A stretch of DNA of 64,000 nucleotides from Lachnospiraceae bacterium M18-1. GTDB lineage: Bacteria; Bacillota; Clostridia; Lachnospirales; Lachnospiraceae. Where the stretch lies: assembly GCA_000403295.2 (NCBI GenBank), contig KE159609.1, positions 836,725 through 900,724 on the forward strand, read 5' to 3'. Of this stretch, positions 26,580 to 36,203 are shown piece by piece (the first letter of the stretch is position 1; every line of letters begins with the position of its first letter). The notes below the pieces were generated by a model. That model did not search any database and had not been told where the DNA came from. It was given only the letters and a program-made list of their open reading frames with translations. Both the position numbers and the translations under genes were made by a program.

Positions 26580-27554
26580 ATGGAGAGAATGAGAAGACTG
26601 AGAGTCAGCCCGGCCATGCGGAGTATGGTACGGGAGAATCATCTGCGGGTGGACGAACTGATCTGTCCGATCTTTGTCATAGAGGGACAGAATCTGTGTA
26701 TTCCCGTAGATTCCATGCCGGGAATCTGCCAGTATTCCATCGACCGGCTGCCGGAGGAACTGGACCGGATCGTGGAGGCCGGAATCCGGTCGGTGCTTTT
26801 GTTCGGGATTCCCGCCCGAAAGGATGAAGCTGGCAGCGGCGCCTATGACGACCAGGGGATCGTGCAGCAGGCTGTCCGTTTTATAAAATCACAGGAAAAA
26901 TATCGGGATCTGATCGTTATTGCAGATGTCTGCCTCTGTGAGTACACCTCCCATGGACACTGCGGTCTGGTGAAGGAGGGAATCATCCTGAATGACGAAA
27001 CCCTGCCGCTTTTAGCCAGGACGGCGGTCAGTTATGCCGGAGCCGGGGCGGATATCATCGCGCCCAGTGATATGATGGATAACCGGGTGAAGGCTATCCG
27101 GGAAGCTCTGGACGAGAACGGATTTGTCAATATTCCGATTATGGCATACAGCGCCAAGTTTGCTTCCGGATTTTACGGTCCGTTCCGGGATGCGGCCCAT
27201 TCGGCGCCGGGTTTCGGAGACCGCAAGACCTACCAGATGGATCCGGCAAACGGCCGGGAAGCCCTGCGGGAGGTGGAGGAAGACCTGCTGGAAGGGGCGG
27301 ACCTGATCATTGCCAAACCTGCCATGGCTTACATGGATATCATAAAGGACATTACCACATCTTATAACGTGCCGGTCGCGGCCTATAACGTGAGCGGGGA
27401 ATATTCGATGGTAAAGGCGGCAGCAAAAAACGGCTGGATCGACGAAAAGAAGATCGTCATGGAGATTCTGGTAGGCTTTAAGCGTGCCGGGGCGAAAATG
27501 ATCATTACCTATCATGCCCTGGATGCTGCAAAGTGGATTCGGGAAGGAGAATAG
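26580..27554 (+). CDS. hemB: Porphobilinogen synthase
   Basis: The 324-residue enzyme condenses two 5-aminolevulinates. It is the zinc-dependent type: the cysteine cluster DVCLCEYTSHGHCG (about residues 119-132) is complete. The two active-site lysines are in YSAKFASGFYGPF and IAKPAMAYMD. I chose the ATG at 26580 (after AAAGGA), which gives the family start MRRLRVSPAMRSMVRE. It is 8 bases from hemL. Confidence 0.94.
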   Translation: MERMRRLRVSPAMRSMVRENHLRVDELICPIFVIEGQNLCIPVDSMPGICQYSIDRLPEELDRIVEAGIRSVLLFGIPARKDEAGSGAYDDQGIVQQAVRFIKSQEKYRDLIVIADVCLCEYTSHGHCGLVKEGIILNDETLPLLARTAVSYAGAGADIIAPSDMMDNRVKAIREALDENGFVNIPIMAYSAKFASGFYGPFRDAAHSAPGFGDRKTYQMDPANGREALREVEEDLLEGADLIIAKPAMAYMDIIKDITTSYNVPVAAYNVSGEYSMVKAAAKNGWIDEKKIVMEILVGFKRAGAKMIITYHALDAAKWIREGE

Positions 27555-27562
27555 AAGTCAGA

Positions 27563-28840
27563 ATGGATACAAGGTCAAAAGAACTGTTTGAAGCGGCAAA
27601 GCGGCATATCCCGGGGGGCGTGAACAGCCCGGTGCGCGCTTTCGGTTCTGTAGGGCGGACGCCCCGGTTCATTGCGTCTGCGCATGGCAGCAGGATCGTG
27701 GATGTGGATGGAAATGAAATGATCGATTATGTCTGCTCCTGGGGACCGGGAATCCTGGGACACGCCCATCCCAGAGTGATCGAAAAGGTCCGGGAGGCGT
27801 GCCGGGACGGGCTGACCTACGGTGCACCTACGGAAAAAGAGGTTCAGATGGCGGATCTGCTTGCAGAGCTGATTCCTTCTATGGAAGTCAGCCGTCTGGT
27901 CAGTTCCGGTACGGAAGCAGTGATGAGCGCCATCCGCACGGCACGGGGATATACGAAACGGGACAAGATCATCAAGTTCAAGGGCTGCTATCACGGACAT
28001 TCGGACGGACTTCTGGTGAAGGCCGGTTCCGCCGCACTGACTACCTCGGTGCCGGACAGCGCCGGAGTTCCCGCGGATTATACCAAAAATACTCTGGTGG
28101 CTCTGTATAATGATCCGGCTTCGGTAGAAGAACTGTTCCGCGCCAATCCGGAGGAGATCGCCGCCATAGTGGTGGAGCCGGCTGCGGCAAATATGGGGGT
28201 AGTGCCTCCTGCCCCCGGGTTTTTGGAATTTCTGCGGAAAATTACGGAACAAAACGGAGCGCTTCTGATCTTTGATGAGGTGATCACAGGTTTCAGGCTG
28301 GCACTTGGCGGAGCACAGGAATATTTTCATGTAACGCCGGATCTGACGACCTTGGGCAAGATCGTGGGAGGGGGAATGCCCATCGGTGTGTATGGAGGAA
28401 CGCGCAGGATCATGGAAATGGTCTCTCCATTGGGGCCTGTGTATCAGGCGGGGACTCTGTCCGGAAATCCCATTGCTACAGCGGCAGGACTGGAAACCCT
28501 CCGGATTCTGAGGGAAGACCCGGGCATATACCAAAGGCTGGAGAAAAAGGCAGAGCAGATTGCTGAGACGGTCAGAGAAACAGCCGGGGACGCCGTATGT
28601 GTCAACCGGGCTGGTTCCCTTTTGAGTCTCTTTTTTACGCCGAAGAGGGTGACGGATTATGAGATCGCCGTATCGTCGGATACTGACAGGTACGCGTACT
28701 TCTTTGGATATCTGCTGGACCATGGGATCTATGCGGCGCCGTCCCAGTTTGAGGCGATGTTTTTATCAGACGCCCATACGGAGGAGGATGTGAAGATCAC
28801 CTGCCAGGTCATCCGGGACTGTCTGCGGGGGATGGTGTAG
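27563..28840 (+). CDS. hemL: Glutamate-1-semialdehyde 2,1-aminomutase
   Basis: The 425-residue PLP enzyme makes 5-aminolevulinate from the product of HemA. IPGGVNSPVRAF at the N-terminus, FKGCYHGHSDG near residue 143, FDEVITGFR near 242 and the PLP lysine in TLGKIVGGGMPIG near 267 are intact. The ATG at 27563 follows AAGGAG; the frame also reads into the end of hemB. Order hemB-hemL-hemA differs from the pathway but all genes are co-oriented. Confidence 0.94.
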   Translation: MDTRSKELFEAAKRHIPGGVNSPVRAFGSVGRTPRFIASAHGSRIVDVDGNEMIDYVCSWGPGILGHAHPRVIEKVREACRDGLTYGAPTEKEVQMADLLAELIPSMEVSRLVSSGTEAVMSAIRTARGYTKRDKIIKFKGCYHGHSDGLLVKAGSAALTTSVPDSAGVPADYTKNTLVALYNDPASVEELFRANPEEIAAIVVEPAAANMGVVPPAPGFLEFLRKITEQNGALLIFDEVITGFRLALGGAQEYFHVTPDLTTLGKIVGGGMPIGVYGGTRRIMEMVSPLGPVYQAGTLSGNPIATAAGLETLRILREDPGIYQRLEKKAEQIAETVRETAGDAVCVNRAGSLLSLFFTPKRVTDYEIAVSSDTDRYAYFFGYLLDHGIYAAPSQFEAMFLSDAHTEEDVKITCQVIRDCLRGMV

Positions 28841-29018
28841 ATCTGCCCCTGTATGCATGAGTCCCGGCGGACTGCCGCACCGGCTGAGCGGAAGGATGTG
28901 CATAAAGCTGGTATTCAGGCTGGCCGCTGCTGCAGGGATTTTTAATGACAGCGGCCCTTGACGCAGGAGATTGCAGACCTATCAATGGGGATACATGACA
29001 GGAAGGAGAGGCAGTCAG

Positions 29019-30245
29019 ATGCAGTTTGGTTTTTTGGGGATCAATTATAAAAATGCGCACCTTGACATCCGCGGCAAAACCGCATTTACGGATGCGATGA
29101 AACTGGATTTTTTTAGGAAGGCGGAAGCTGTCGGAATCCGGCAGTGCATGGTTCTGTCCACCTGCAACCGGAGCGAGGTTTATTATTTTTATATAGAAGA
29201 TAGACAGAGGGAAGCAATCTGTCAGATCTATGAGGAAATGTTCCCGGCTGTGGAGGTGAAGGAATATCTGGTCATGCTCTCAGGGGAGGCGGCTATGGCT
29301 TACCTGTTCCGGATCGCGGCAGGGCTGGAATCTCTTGTGCTGGGAGAGGACCAGATCCTGGGTCAGGTGAAGGAGGCCCAGGACTATGCCAGGACTATGG
29401 GATACGGCGGAAAGGAGCTAAACAGGGTCGTCCGTGATGCTGTTACCTGTGCCAAACGCATGAAAACAGAACTCAGGATCAGCGAAAAACCGCTGTCTGT
29501 CAGCTATATCGGCATTCGGAAGCTGGAAGAGGCCTGCGGGCTCGCCGGGAAGCAGATTCTCGTGATCGGCAGCGGAAAAACGGCGGTACTGGCTTTAAAA
29601 TATATTTTTGAATATCAGTCTGTCCGCGTATGTGCATGCAGCAGGACGAGCGCACATGCCAGGAGACTGCGGGAGGAATTTCCTGAAATAGAAATCATTT
29701 CTTACGAGGAACGATATGAAGCCCTGAAAAAATGTGATATTGTAGTGTCAGCTACATCGTCCCCCCACCTGGTTGTCCGCCGGGAAAATTTTTGTCCGGA
29801 AAAGAGCCTTGTCATGCTGGATCTGGCAACGCCAAGGGATATTGATACTGCATATGCCGAGGAACCATTTGTAAAACTGATCGATCTGGATACATTGCAG
29901 GAGATCGCGGCCCATAACCGGGAAGAAAGGGAAATTCTGGTAGAGAAAAGCCGGGAAATGATCGGGGAGGCAATGCAGGAAACGACAGCGTGGCTTTTGC
30001 AGAGCCGGATGGATTCTACCATTGAGTCGCTGCAGCAGCGGTGCGGGGAGATCGTAGAGGACAGTTATACATATCTGACCCGGAAAATGGAGCTGGGGCA
30101 AAGGGAGAAGAAATTGCTGAAAAAGGTACTCAACGCCTCTCTGCAGCGGCTTCTGCGGGAACCGATCCGCGAACTGAAACATCTGGATACGGAGGAAGAG
30201 CAGGAGGAGTACCGGCGGCTGATCCGGCACCTTTTTCAGATATGA
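29019..30245 (+). CDS. hemA: Glutamyl-tRNA reductase
   Basis: The 408-residue NADPH enzyme reduces glutamyl-tRNA to glutamate semialdehyde, the committed step of the C5 pathway. The catalytic cysteine is in STCNRSEVYY (about residue 47), then GEDQILGQVKEA and the Rossmann motif ILVIGSGKTAVLALKY. I chose the ATG at 29019, 10 bases after AAGGAG. Upstream, 28841-29018 shows no gene. Confidence 0.92.
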   Translation: MQFGFLGINYKNAHLDIRGKTAFTDAMKLDFFRKAEAVGIRQCMVLSTCNRSEVYYFYIEDRQREAICQIYEEMFPAVEVKEYLVMLSGEAAMAYLFRIAAGLESLVLGEDQILGQVKEAQDYARTMGYGGKELNRVVRDAVTCAKRMKTELRISEKPLSVSYIGIRKLEEACGLAGKQILVIGSGKTAVLALKYIFEYQSVRVCACSRTSAHARRLREEFPEIEIISYEERYEALKKCDIVVSATSSPHLVVRRENFCPEKSLVMLDLATPRDIDTAYAEEPFVKLIDLDTLQEIAAHNREEREILVEKSREMIGEAMQETTAWLLQSRMDSTIESLQQRCGEIVEDSYTYLTRKMELGQREKKLLKKVLNASLQRLLREPIRELKHLDTEEEQEEYRRLIRHLFQI

Positions 30246-30333
30246 TGTCAGCAGCAAAAAGCGGACTGTCATGTAAATGCTGTTGACGCGGCACTGTCCG
30301 TTGCTTCTATCAGCAGAAAGATGTGAGGTATCT

Positions 30334-32682
30334 ATGAAATATACGATTGGCACACGAGGTTCAAAGCTGGCGCTGGCACAGGCAGAATTTGTGCGCGGCA
30401 GGCTGTCGCAGGCCTATCCGGAGGACAAATTTGAACTTCAGATCATCAAAACAAAAGGGGATCGGATTTTAGATAAGCCGCTTCATGAAATCGGCGATAA
30501 AGGCGTATTTGTGAAAGAAATTGAGGAAAAAATATTGTCCGGCGAGGTGCAGATCGGTGTGCACAGCATGAAGGATATGCCTTCCCGTCCGGCGTCCGGG
30601 CTCATGTTTGCGAAGGCATGGAAGCGGGAGGATCCCAGAGATGTGTTGATCCTGCGTGAAAAAGAACGGCTGGAGGATCTGCCGGAGGGCGCCGTTATCG
30701 GGACAGGAAGCAGGCGCAGAGAGTATCAGATCAAACACCTGCGTCCGGACCTGCGTGTCGTGAACATCCGGGGAAATGTGGACACCAGACTCCGTAAAAT
30801 GGAAGAAGAAAAGATGGATGGTATCATTTTGGCGGCGGCAGGCCTCCGGCGTCTGGGAATGGAGGGGCGGATCACCCGGTATCTGGAGCCGGAAGAGATG
30901 ATCCCCGCGCCAGCCCAGGGAATCCTGGCCCTGGAGATCCGGGAGGGGGATACAGAGCTTCTGGAGCTTCTGGATGCGCTCAGTGATGAAGATACGGAAC
31001 AGGCCGCGGAAGCAGAAAGAGGATTTTTGCGTGAGATCGGGGGAGACTGCCATATTCCCTCAGGGGCCCTGTGCAGGAAAGAACCGGGCGGCCCCTGCCA
31101 ATTGGATGTAATGTTCGGAAATGCGTCAGGTACCAGACTGGCCTATGCATCAGTCCGGGGAAACGCCCCGGAACAGCTTGCAAAAGAGGCCGCCTTTCGG
31201 ATCCGCAGTGAGATGTCAGGAACTGTATTTTTGGTAGGCGGCGGCCCGGGGGATCCGGGACTGATCACAGTAAAGGGGATGCAGGCGCTCAGGGAGGCGG
31301 ACTGTATCATCTATGACAGATTGTCCTCCCAGGAGCTGCTGGAAGAGGCGAAGCCGGGCTGTGAGTTGATCTATGTGGGAAAGGCGGATCACCGCCATAC
31401 CATGAAGCAGGAGGAGATCAACCGTCTTCTGGCATCCAAGAGTATGCAGTATGAAAAAACTGTCCGTTTGAAGGGCGGGGATGTGTATGTGTTTGGACGC
31501 GGCGGCGAGGAGGGGCTGTATCTCGCGGAAAAAGGAGTGCCGTTCCAGGTCATTCCGGGAGTCAGCTCTGCGATTGCGGGACTGGCCTATGCAGGGATTC
31601 CGGTTACTCACCGGGGGAAGGCTCTGGGTTTTCATGTGGTGACGGCCCACAACAGCAGGGATGAGCTGGCGGAGATTGATTTTGAGGCAATGGCAGGGGG
31701 AAAAGAAACCTGTGTTTTTCTCATGGGACTGAGCCGGGCAGAGGAAATCGCGTCCAGGCTGATGGAGGCTGGAATGCCCGAAAATACACAGGCTGCGGTA
31801 ATCTCTTGCGCCACGACTCCCGGGCAGAAGACCTGCACGGCAGACCTGGCCTGCATAGGGGACAAGGTCAGAGAGGCGGGATTGGTTTCTCCGGCGGTCA
31901 TCGTGGTGGGAGATGTAGTTTCTCTGCGGTCCGGCCTGAATTTTTATGAGAGCCAGCCTTTATTTGGAAAACGGTATCTGATTCCGAAGACCGGAGAAAC
32001 GTCAACCGAATTGAAAGCACTTTTACTGCAGCAGGGCGCCGCGGCGGATGAGATTCAGGTGGGAAGGATCGTGCGGGCGGAAAGAAGGTTTTCAGCAGAG
32101 GAATTGAAACAGGCAGATTGGCTGATTTTTACAAGCAAAAACGGTGTGGAAGCATTTTGGGAGTGCCTTGCAAAAAGCAGGCTGGATATACGCTGCCTGG
32201 CCGGGTGCAGGATTGCGGCCATCGGCGGAAAGACTGCGGAATTGCTGGAGACTCATGGACTTTATGCAGACCTGATTCCAGACGCGTTCCACAGTCACGC
32301 GCTGGCAGATGCGCTGAAAAAGCTGCTCTCTCCACAGGACCATGTCTGGTATCTGAAAGCCGGAAATGCGGACAGCCACTTGAAAGCTGCGCTGGAATGC
32401 TGCTGCCGGTTTGAAGAAATCACGGTATATGAGAATCAGGCGGTGGAGCCGGATCTGGAAAAGCTTCGGAGTCCTGAGGAGTATGACGGAATCCTGTTTA
32501 CCTGTGCTTCCTCCGCAAAGCGTCTGCTGGATGCTGCGGGAAACAAGTGGAAACTGTGCCGGGCATTCAGCATCGGCCCGAAAACGGCCGAATATCTGAA
32601 ATTCTGCGGCGTAGAGTGTACAATAGAAGCGGAGACTTCGACTTATGAAGGAATGGTGGATATACTGAAGAAAAACTCATAG
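30334..32682 (+). CDS. Three-domain fusion: HemC - CobA (uroporphyrinogen-III methyltransferase) - HemD
   Basis: The 782-residue protein joins three consecutive enzymes. Residues 1 to about 293 are porphobilinogen deaminase (TIGTRGSKLALAQAEFV; dipyrromethane-binding Cys239 in GGDCHIPSG). About 295-540 are uroporphyrinogen-III C-methyltransferase (VGGGPGDPGLIT; GGDVYVFGRGGEE; IPVTHRG). About 548-780 are uroporphyrinogen-III synthase (LIPKTGETS ... TSKNGVEAFW ... TCASSAKRLLDA). The ATG at 30334 follows TGAGG. With sirC, hemB, hemL and hemA it completes glutamyl-tRNA to sirohydrochlorin. CobA-HemD fusions are common in Clostridia; inclusion of HemC is rarer. No frameshift is visible at the joints. 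Confidence 0.92.
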   Translation: MKYTIGTRGSKLALAQAEFVRGRLSQAYPEDKFELQIIKTKGDRILDKPLHEIGDKGVFVKEIEEKILSGEVQIGVHSMKDMPSRPASGLMFAKAWKREDPRDVLILREKERLEDLPEGAVIGTGSRRREYQIKHLRPDLRVVNIRGNVDTRLRKMEEEKMDGIILAAAGLRRLGMEGRITRYLEPEEMIPAPAQGILALEIREGDTELLELLDALSDEDTEQAAEAERGFLREIGGDCHIPSGALCRKEPGGPCQLDVMFGNASGTRLAYASVRGNAPEQLAKEAAFRIRSEMSGTVFLVGGGPGDPGLITVKGMQALREADCIIYDRLSSQELLEEAKPGCELIYVGKADHRHTMKQEEINRLLASKSMQYEKTVRLKGGDVYVFGRGGEEGLYLAEKGVPFQVIPGVSSAIAGLAYAGIPVTHRGKALGFHVVTAHNSRDELAEIDFEAMAGGKETCVFLMGLSRAEEIASRLMEAGMPENTQAAVISCATTPGQKTCTADLACIGDKVREAGLVSPAVIVVGDVVSLRSGLNFYESQPLFGKRYLIPKTGETSTELKALLLQQGAAADEIQVGRIVRAERRFSAEELKQADWLIFTSKNGVEAFWECLAKSRLDIRCLAGCRIAAIGGKTAELLETHGLYADLIPDAFHSHALADALKKLLSPQDHVWYLKAGNADSHLKAALECCCRFEEITVYENQAVEPDLEKLRSPEEYDGILFTCASSAKRLLDAAGNKWKLCRAFSIGPKTAEYLKFCGVECTIEAETSTYEGMVDILKKNS

Positions 32683-32776
32683 AAAATGATCTTATTCAAG
32701 AGTTGAACCTAAAGGGGATTTTATGATGTAAAATCTTACCGTAAATATTTGCCAGACGTAATCTGACATTAAAAAG

Positions 32777-32805
32777 TTGACAAAATGATATTTTTGTATT
32801 AAAAT
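32777..32805 (+). promoter_or_regulatory. Promoter for the cell-wall hydrolase gene
   Basis: TTGACA (32777-32782) and TAAAAT (32800-32805) are 17 bases apart. The 228-base spacer after the hem cluster is otherwise AT-rich with no gene. Confidence 0.8.
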
Positions 32806-32910
32806 GGCCGACGTAATATTTTTGTAATATTTGTAATAAATCCGAAAAATTATGAATATAATTTATTAGAAAATATTTACAATATTGCAAAAAATAGGAG
32901 GTTGGAGTAT

Positions 32911-33681
32911 ATGAAACAATATAGAAAGATCATTGCAATACTTATGGCAGTTACAACAGGACTGGTCATGTCATCAGAATTTAAAAGTGAAGCGGCAGAC
33001 TGGGTGCTGAATGCGGATCAGGTTAAAAATATGGGAACTTATAAGATCACGCAGCCCTACGGCTTTACAGAAGTACCAAAAGAGGCATTGCTGAATACGA
33101 AAAAAGCGGTGATGGAGGCAGAGGAAAAATATAAGGCCAAGAAGCGGAAAGAGGAAGAAGCAAAAAAAGCCGCAGAGGAAGCCAGACGGGCACAGGAAGA
33201 AGCAGAACGGATCGCAGCAGAGCAGGCGGCGGCAGAACGTGCAGCAGCGGAGCAGGCGGCAGCAGAACAGGCAGCGGCAGAGCAGGCGGCGGCAGAACAG
33301 GCAGCAGTGCAGGAAGCGGCGGCAGTCCAGCAGGCACCGGTTGCAGCTACAGCCAGCGATCAGACGCTTCTTGCAGCAATTATCTTCTGTGAGGCAGGAA
33401 ATCAGCCTTATGAAGGACAGGTTGCAGTAGGCGCTGTCATCCTGAACCGGGTACGCAGTTCCGTATATCCAAACAGTATCGCAGAGGTGATCTACCAGTC
33501 AGGACAGTTCGGGCCGGCAATGACTGGATGGCTGGATTCCGTTCTTGCCAGCGGAAGCTATACTGCCACGGCAATGCAGGCGGCAGCGGATGCACTGGCG
33601 GGAAGCAATCCGATTGGAGATTGTCTGTATTTCGGATGCGGTAACTTTGGAATACAGATCGGAGACCATTTCTTCCATTAA
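32911..33681 (+). CDS. Secreted SleB/CwlJ-type cell-wall hydrolase with Ala/Glu/Gln repeat linker
   Basis: The 256-residue protein has a signal peptide (basic start, hydrophobic core, likely cleavage near SEAAD). A charged helix of Lys/Glu/Ala follows, with about six AAAEQ-type repeats (about residues 95-135) encoded by 15-base DNA repeats. The C-terminal hydrolase-2 domain shows LLAAIIFCEAGNQPYEGQVAVGAVILNRV, with the Glu expected to be catalytic. It probably cleaves peptidoglycan cortex or wall. The ATG at 32911 is 9 bases after AGGAGG. The repeat tract is prone to length variation. Confidence 0.88.
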   Translation: MKQYRKIIAILMAVTTGLVMSSEFKSEAADWVLNADQVKNMGTYKITQPYGFTEVPKEALLNTKKAVMEAEEKYKAKKRKEEEAKKAAEEARRAQEEAERIAAEQAAAERAAAEQAAAEQAAAEQAAAEQAAVQEAAAVQQAPVAATASDQTLLAAIIFCEAGNQPYEGQVAVGAVILNRVRSSVYPNSIAEVIYQSGQFGPAMTGWLDSVLASGSYTATAMQAAADALAGSNPIGDCLYFGCGNFGIQIGDHFFH

Positions 33682-33729
33682 GATCAGATAGAGTTTCTTC
33701 TATATTAATGATAAGTAGGTATGAAAGAG

Positions 33730-33763
33730 AACGTTCCTGTTGAGACCATAGGAGCGTTTTTTT
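33730..33763 (+). terminator. Terminator after the cell-wall hydrolase gene
   Basis: AACGTTCCT pairs with AGGAGCGTT, followed by a run of T. Confidence 0.8.
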
Positions 33764-33852
33764 AATCTTTAAAAAATCTTAAGAAATTTTTGTGGAGATA
33801 TCTTTTTTTTCGTTATATAATGGACAGGTAGTTGAAGGAAAGGAGGGGGAAA

Positions 33853-34563
33853 GTGGACAAAGTAATCGAAGTAAAGAATCTATATAAGCTATACCGGGTG
33901 GGCAATTCTGTCGTGCGTGCATTGAATGGTGTAAGCTTTGAGGTTTATCCCGGTGAGTTCTGTGCAATTGTGGGGACCTCTGGATCCGGAAAATCTACAT
34001 TGCTCAATATGCTGGCAGGACTGGAAAAACCGACAAAGGGAGAAGTCATAGTCGGCGGACAGCATATGGAAGCGTTGAATGAAGACGGTCTTGTAAAGTT
34101 CCGTAGGGAAAACGTGGGATTTATTTTTCAGTCCTTTCATCTGATCGGAACAATGAATGCAGTGGAAAATGTAGCATTGCCGTTGAGTTTCCGCGGCGAG
34201 GCAAAAAGCAGCCGGCTAAAAAAAGCTGATAAGATGCTGGAACTGGTGAACCTGAAAAAGCATAAGAAGCATATGCCCAATCAGATGTCCGGCGGCCAGC
34301 AGCAGCGTGTGGGTGTGGCAAGGGCGCTGGTTGTGAACCCGAAGATCATTTTCGCAGATGAGCCTACCGGCAATCTGGACTCCCATACATCGGAAGACGT
34401 CATGCATCTTATGCAGAAAGTGGTGCGGGAACAGAAAAAAACGCTGGTTATGGTAACTCATGATAATCATCTGGCGACTTATGCCGACAGGGTATTTCAT
34501 ATTATAGACGGGAAGATCGTAAAGATTGAAGATAACCGGGCAAACAGGAAACAAGAACCGTGA
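33853..34563 (+). CDS. ABC transporter ATPase, MacB/LolD type
   Basis: The 236-residue ATPase has Walker A GTSGSGKST (about residue 42), signature MSGGQQQRVGVARAL and Walker B IIFADEPTGNLD, and the GNLD ending that marks the MacB/LolD/FtsE group. The start is GTG at 33853 behind AAAGGAGGGGG. It forms a three-gene unit with an anchored extracellular protein and a MacB-like permease, so it should drive a mechanotransmission or export complex rather than substrate import. Confidence 0.92.
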   Translation: MDKVIEVKNLYKLYRVGNSVVRALNGVSFEVYPGEFCAIVGTSGSGKSTLLNMLAGLEKPTKGEVIVGGQHMEALNEDGLVKFRRENVGFIFQSFHLIGTMNAVENVALPLSFRGEAKSSRLKKADKMLELVNLKKHKKHMPNQMSGGQQQRVGVARALVVNPKIIFADEPTGNLDSHTSEDVMHLMQKVVREQKKTLVMVTHDNHLATYADRVFHIIDGKIVKIEDNRANRKQEP

Positions 34564-34604
34564 ATACACGTTATGAAATAAAAGGAAAGTGAGGAAGAAG
34601 ATTC

Positions 34605-36203
34605 ATGAAGCGATGGAAAAACTGGGCGGGAATTTTTCTGAGTCTTACATTGGCAGTTGGATGCGCACCGGAAATGAGCGTACATGCAGGACATCTTGTG
34701 TCACCAGAAAAATCCCTGATTTTTGGATCCACAGCTGGTATGACTGAAGCAGAAAATTTTGCTGCCGGCCAGGAAGGAACGGAGTCTATATTTGAGATTT
34801 ATGTAGGGAACGGGCAGTCAATCCCTCAATATCAGGCGGGACAGAGCATAGAGAAGCTGACGGTGCGCGTGGTCAATACGGGGGACTCTGATCTGCAGAA
34901 TGTTAAGATTGTTCCGGTCATTGAAGACACTGCAGACTGGCCGTTTGAAATGGAAGGCATCAGGCACGGATATTTTCTGGATGAGATCAAGGCAGGAAAA
35001 TATGAGGAGGCTACATGGAAGAATCTGCGTGTGCGCGAAGATGTGGAGACAAAAACATTTAGACTGGTTTACCATATTTCTTATGAGGAAGGAAAAGAGA
35101 AATCTGAGTGTGACAGCTACATTGAAGTAAAAACAGCAGAAAAAGATCCTGGAGATTCCCAGAATCCGGATGGCGGCATATCCAATGAACCAGGAGAAGG
35201 CCAGCAGCCGGATCCGGGGCTGGACGCAGGCGGCATTTTCAATGGCGATATGTCTCCTGTAGGCGGAGGCAGTTCTGACGAAAAGAAAGGAGTTCCCCGT
35301 GTGATCGTGACCGGATTCAACACAGAGCCGGGAGCCGTAAACGCAGGAAGCAATTTCCGCCTGATCGTCCATGTGAAAAATACATCCACGACAACGGCGG
35401 TCTCCAACATGCTGTTTGATTTCCAGGCTCCTTCCGCAGGTACGGAGGCAGCTGCGGAGGCTCCGGCATTTCTTCCCTCATCCGGGGCAAGCTCCATTTA
35501 CCTGGACCAGATTCCGGCCGGGGAGACGAGGGATGTTGCCATTGACCTGAATGCCAGGGCAGATTTGGTGCAGAAGCCATACAGTATCAATATGTCCATG
35601 CTCTATGAGGACTCAAACGCGTCCCAGTACGAGGGAAGCTCCAGCCTGGCGATCCCCATTTACCAGGCAGCCAGGTTTGAATTTAGCGAGATCGAGCTGT
35701 CGCCTGCCAGCATCGAGGTGGGGCAGGAGGCAAACCTGATGTGCAGCCTGTACAATACCGGCAGGGTGAAGCTCTACAATGTAAAGGCAAAATTCATGGG
35801 CGACGGCATCAGCGCCAAGGAAGTGTTCGTAGGCAACCTGGATTCCGGTGCGACTGGAAACATTGATGGAATGCTGACCGGAGAATCAGAGATCATGCCC
35901 GGGACAAAATGCAAAATGATCGTAACCTATGAAGATGAATCCGGGAATCCATCCTCCAGAGAGGAAGAATTTGAACTCCAGGTAACGGCTCCCATGGAAA
36001 TGGATATGGGAGACATGGAGATGATGGGAGAGATGCCGGAGGAAGCGAAGGGCTTTCCGGTCATACCTGCTGCGGTCGCAGCGGCAGTTGTACTGGTGAT
36101 CGTGCTGGCCGTGGTTCTGACCCGCAGAAGAAAGAAAAAACGGGCGCAGGCAGAAGAGGAGGATTTAGCGGATGAGGTGGATCGATTTACTGAGGATGAG
36201 TAG
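34605..36203 (+). CDS. Membrane-anchored extracellular protein with CARDB-like domains, partner of MacB-type system
   Basis: The 532-residue protein starts with a signal peptide (cleavage likely after SVHA, residue 28). It has two or three Ig-like beta domains resembling CARDB repeats (TVRVVNTGDSDLQNVK near 86; FRLIVHVKNTSTTTAVSN near 247; NLMCSLYNTGRVKLYNVK near 378) and a Gly/Pro/Asp-rich linker (about 187-215). It ends in one membrane helix (about residues 487-505) with an RRRKKKR stop-transfer. A cysteine at residue 20 is not in a good lipobox. The end overlaps the permease start by 32 bases, which implies coupled translation. Partner role is inferred. Confidence 0.8.
   Translation: MKRWKNWAGIFLSLTLAVGCAPEMSVHAGHLVSPEKSLIFGSTAGMTEAENFAAGQEGTESIFEIYVGNGQSIPQYQAGQSIEKLTVRVVNTGDSDLQNVKIVPVIEDTADWPFEMEGIRHGYFLDEIKAGKYEEATWKNLRVREDVETKTFRLVYHISYEEGKEKSECDSYIEVKTAEKDPGDSQNPDGGISNEPGEGQQPDPGLDAGGIFNGDMSPVGGGSSDEKKGVPRVIVTGFNTEPGAVNAGSNFRLIVHVKNTSTTTAVSNMLFDFQAPSAGTEAAAEAPAFLPSSGASSIYLDQIPAGETRDVAIDLNARADLVQKPYSINMSMLYEDSNASQYEGSSSLAIPIYQAARFEFSEIELSPASIEVGQEANLMCSLYNTGRVKLYNVKAKFMGDGISAKEVFVGNLDSGATGNIDGMLTGESEIMPGTKCKMIVTYEDESGNPSSREEEFELQVTAPMEMDMGDMEMMGEMPEEAKGFPVIPAAVAAAVVLVIVLAVVLTRRRKKKRAQAEEEDLADEVDRFTEDE

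Noticed and set aside
33181..33340. CRISPR-like short repeats
   Set aside because: The repeats are 15-base coding units without spacers, inside a cell-wall hydrolase gene. No CRISPR array was found anywhere in the window.
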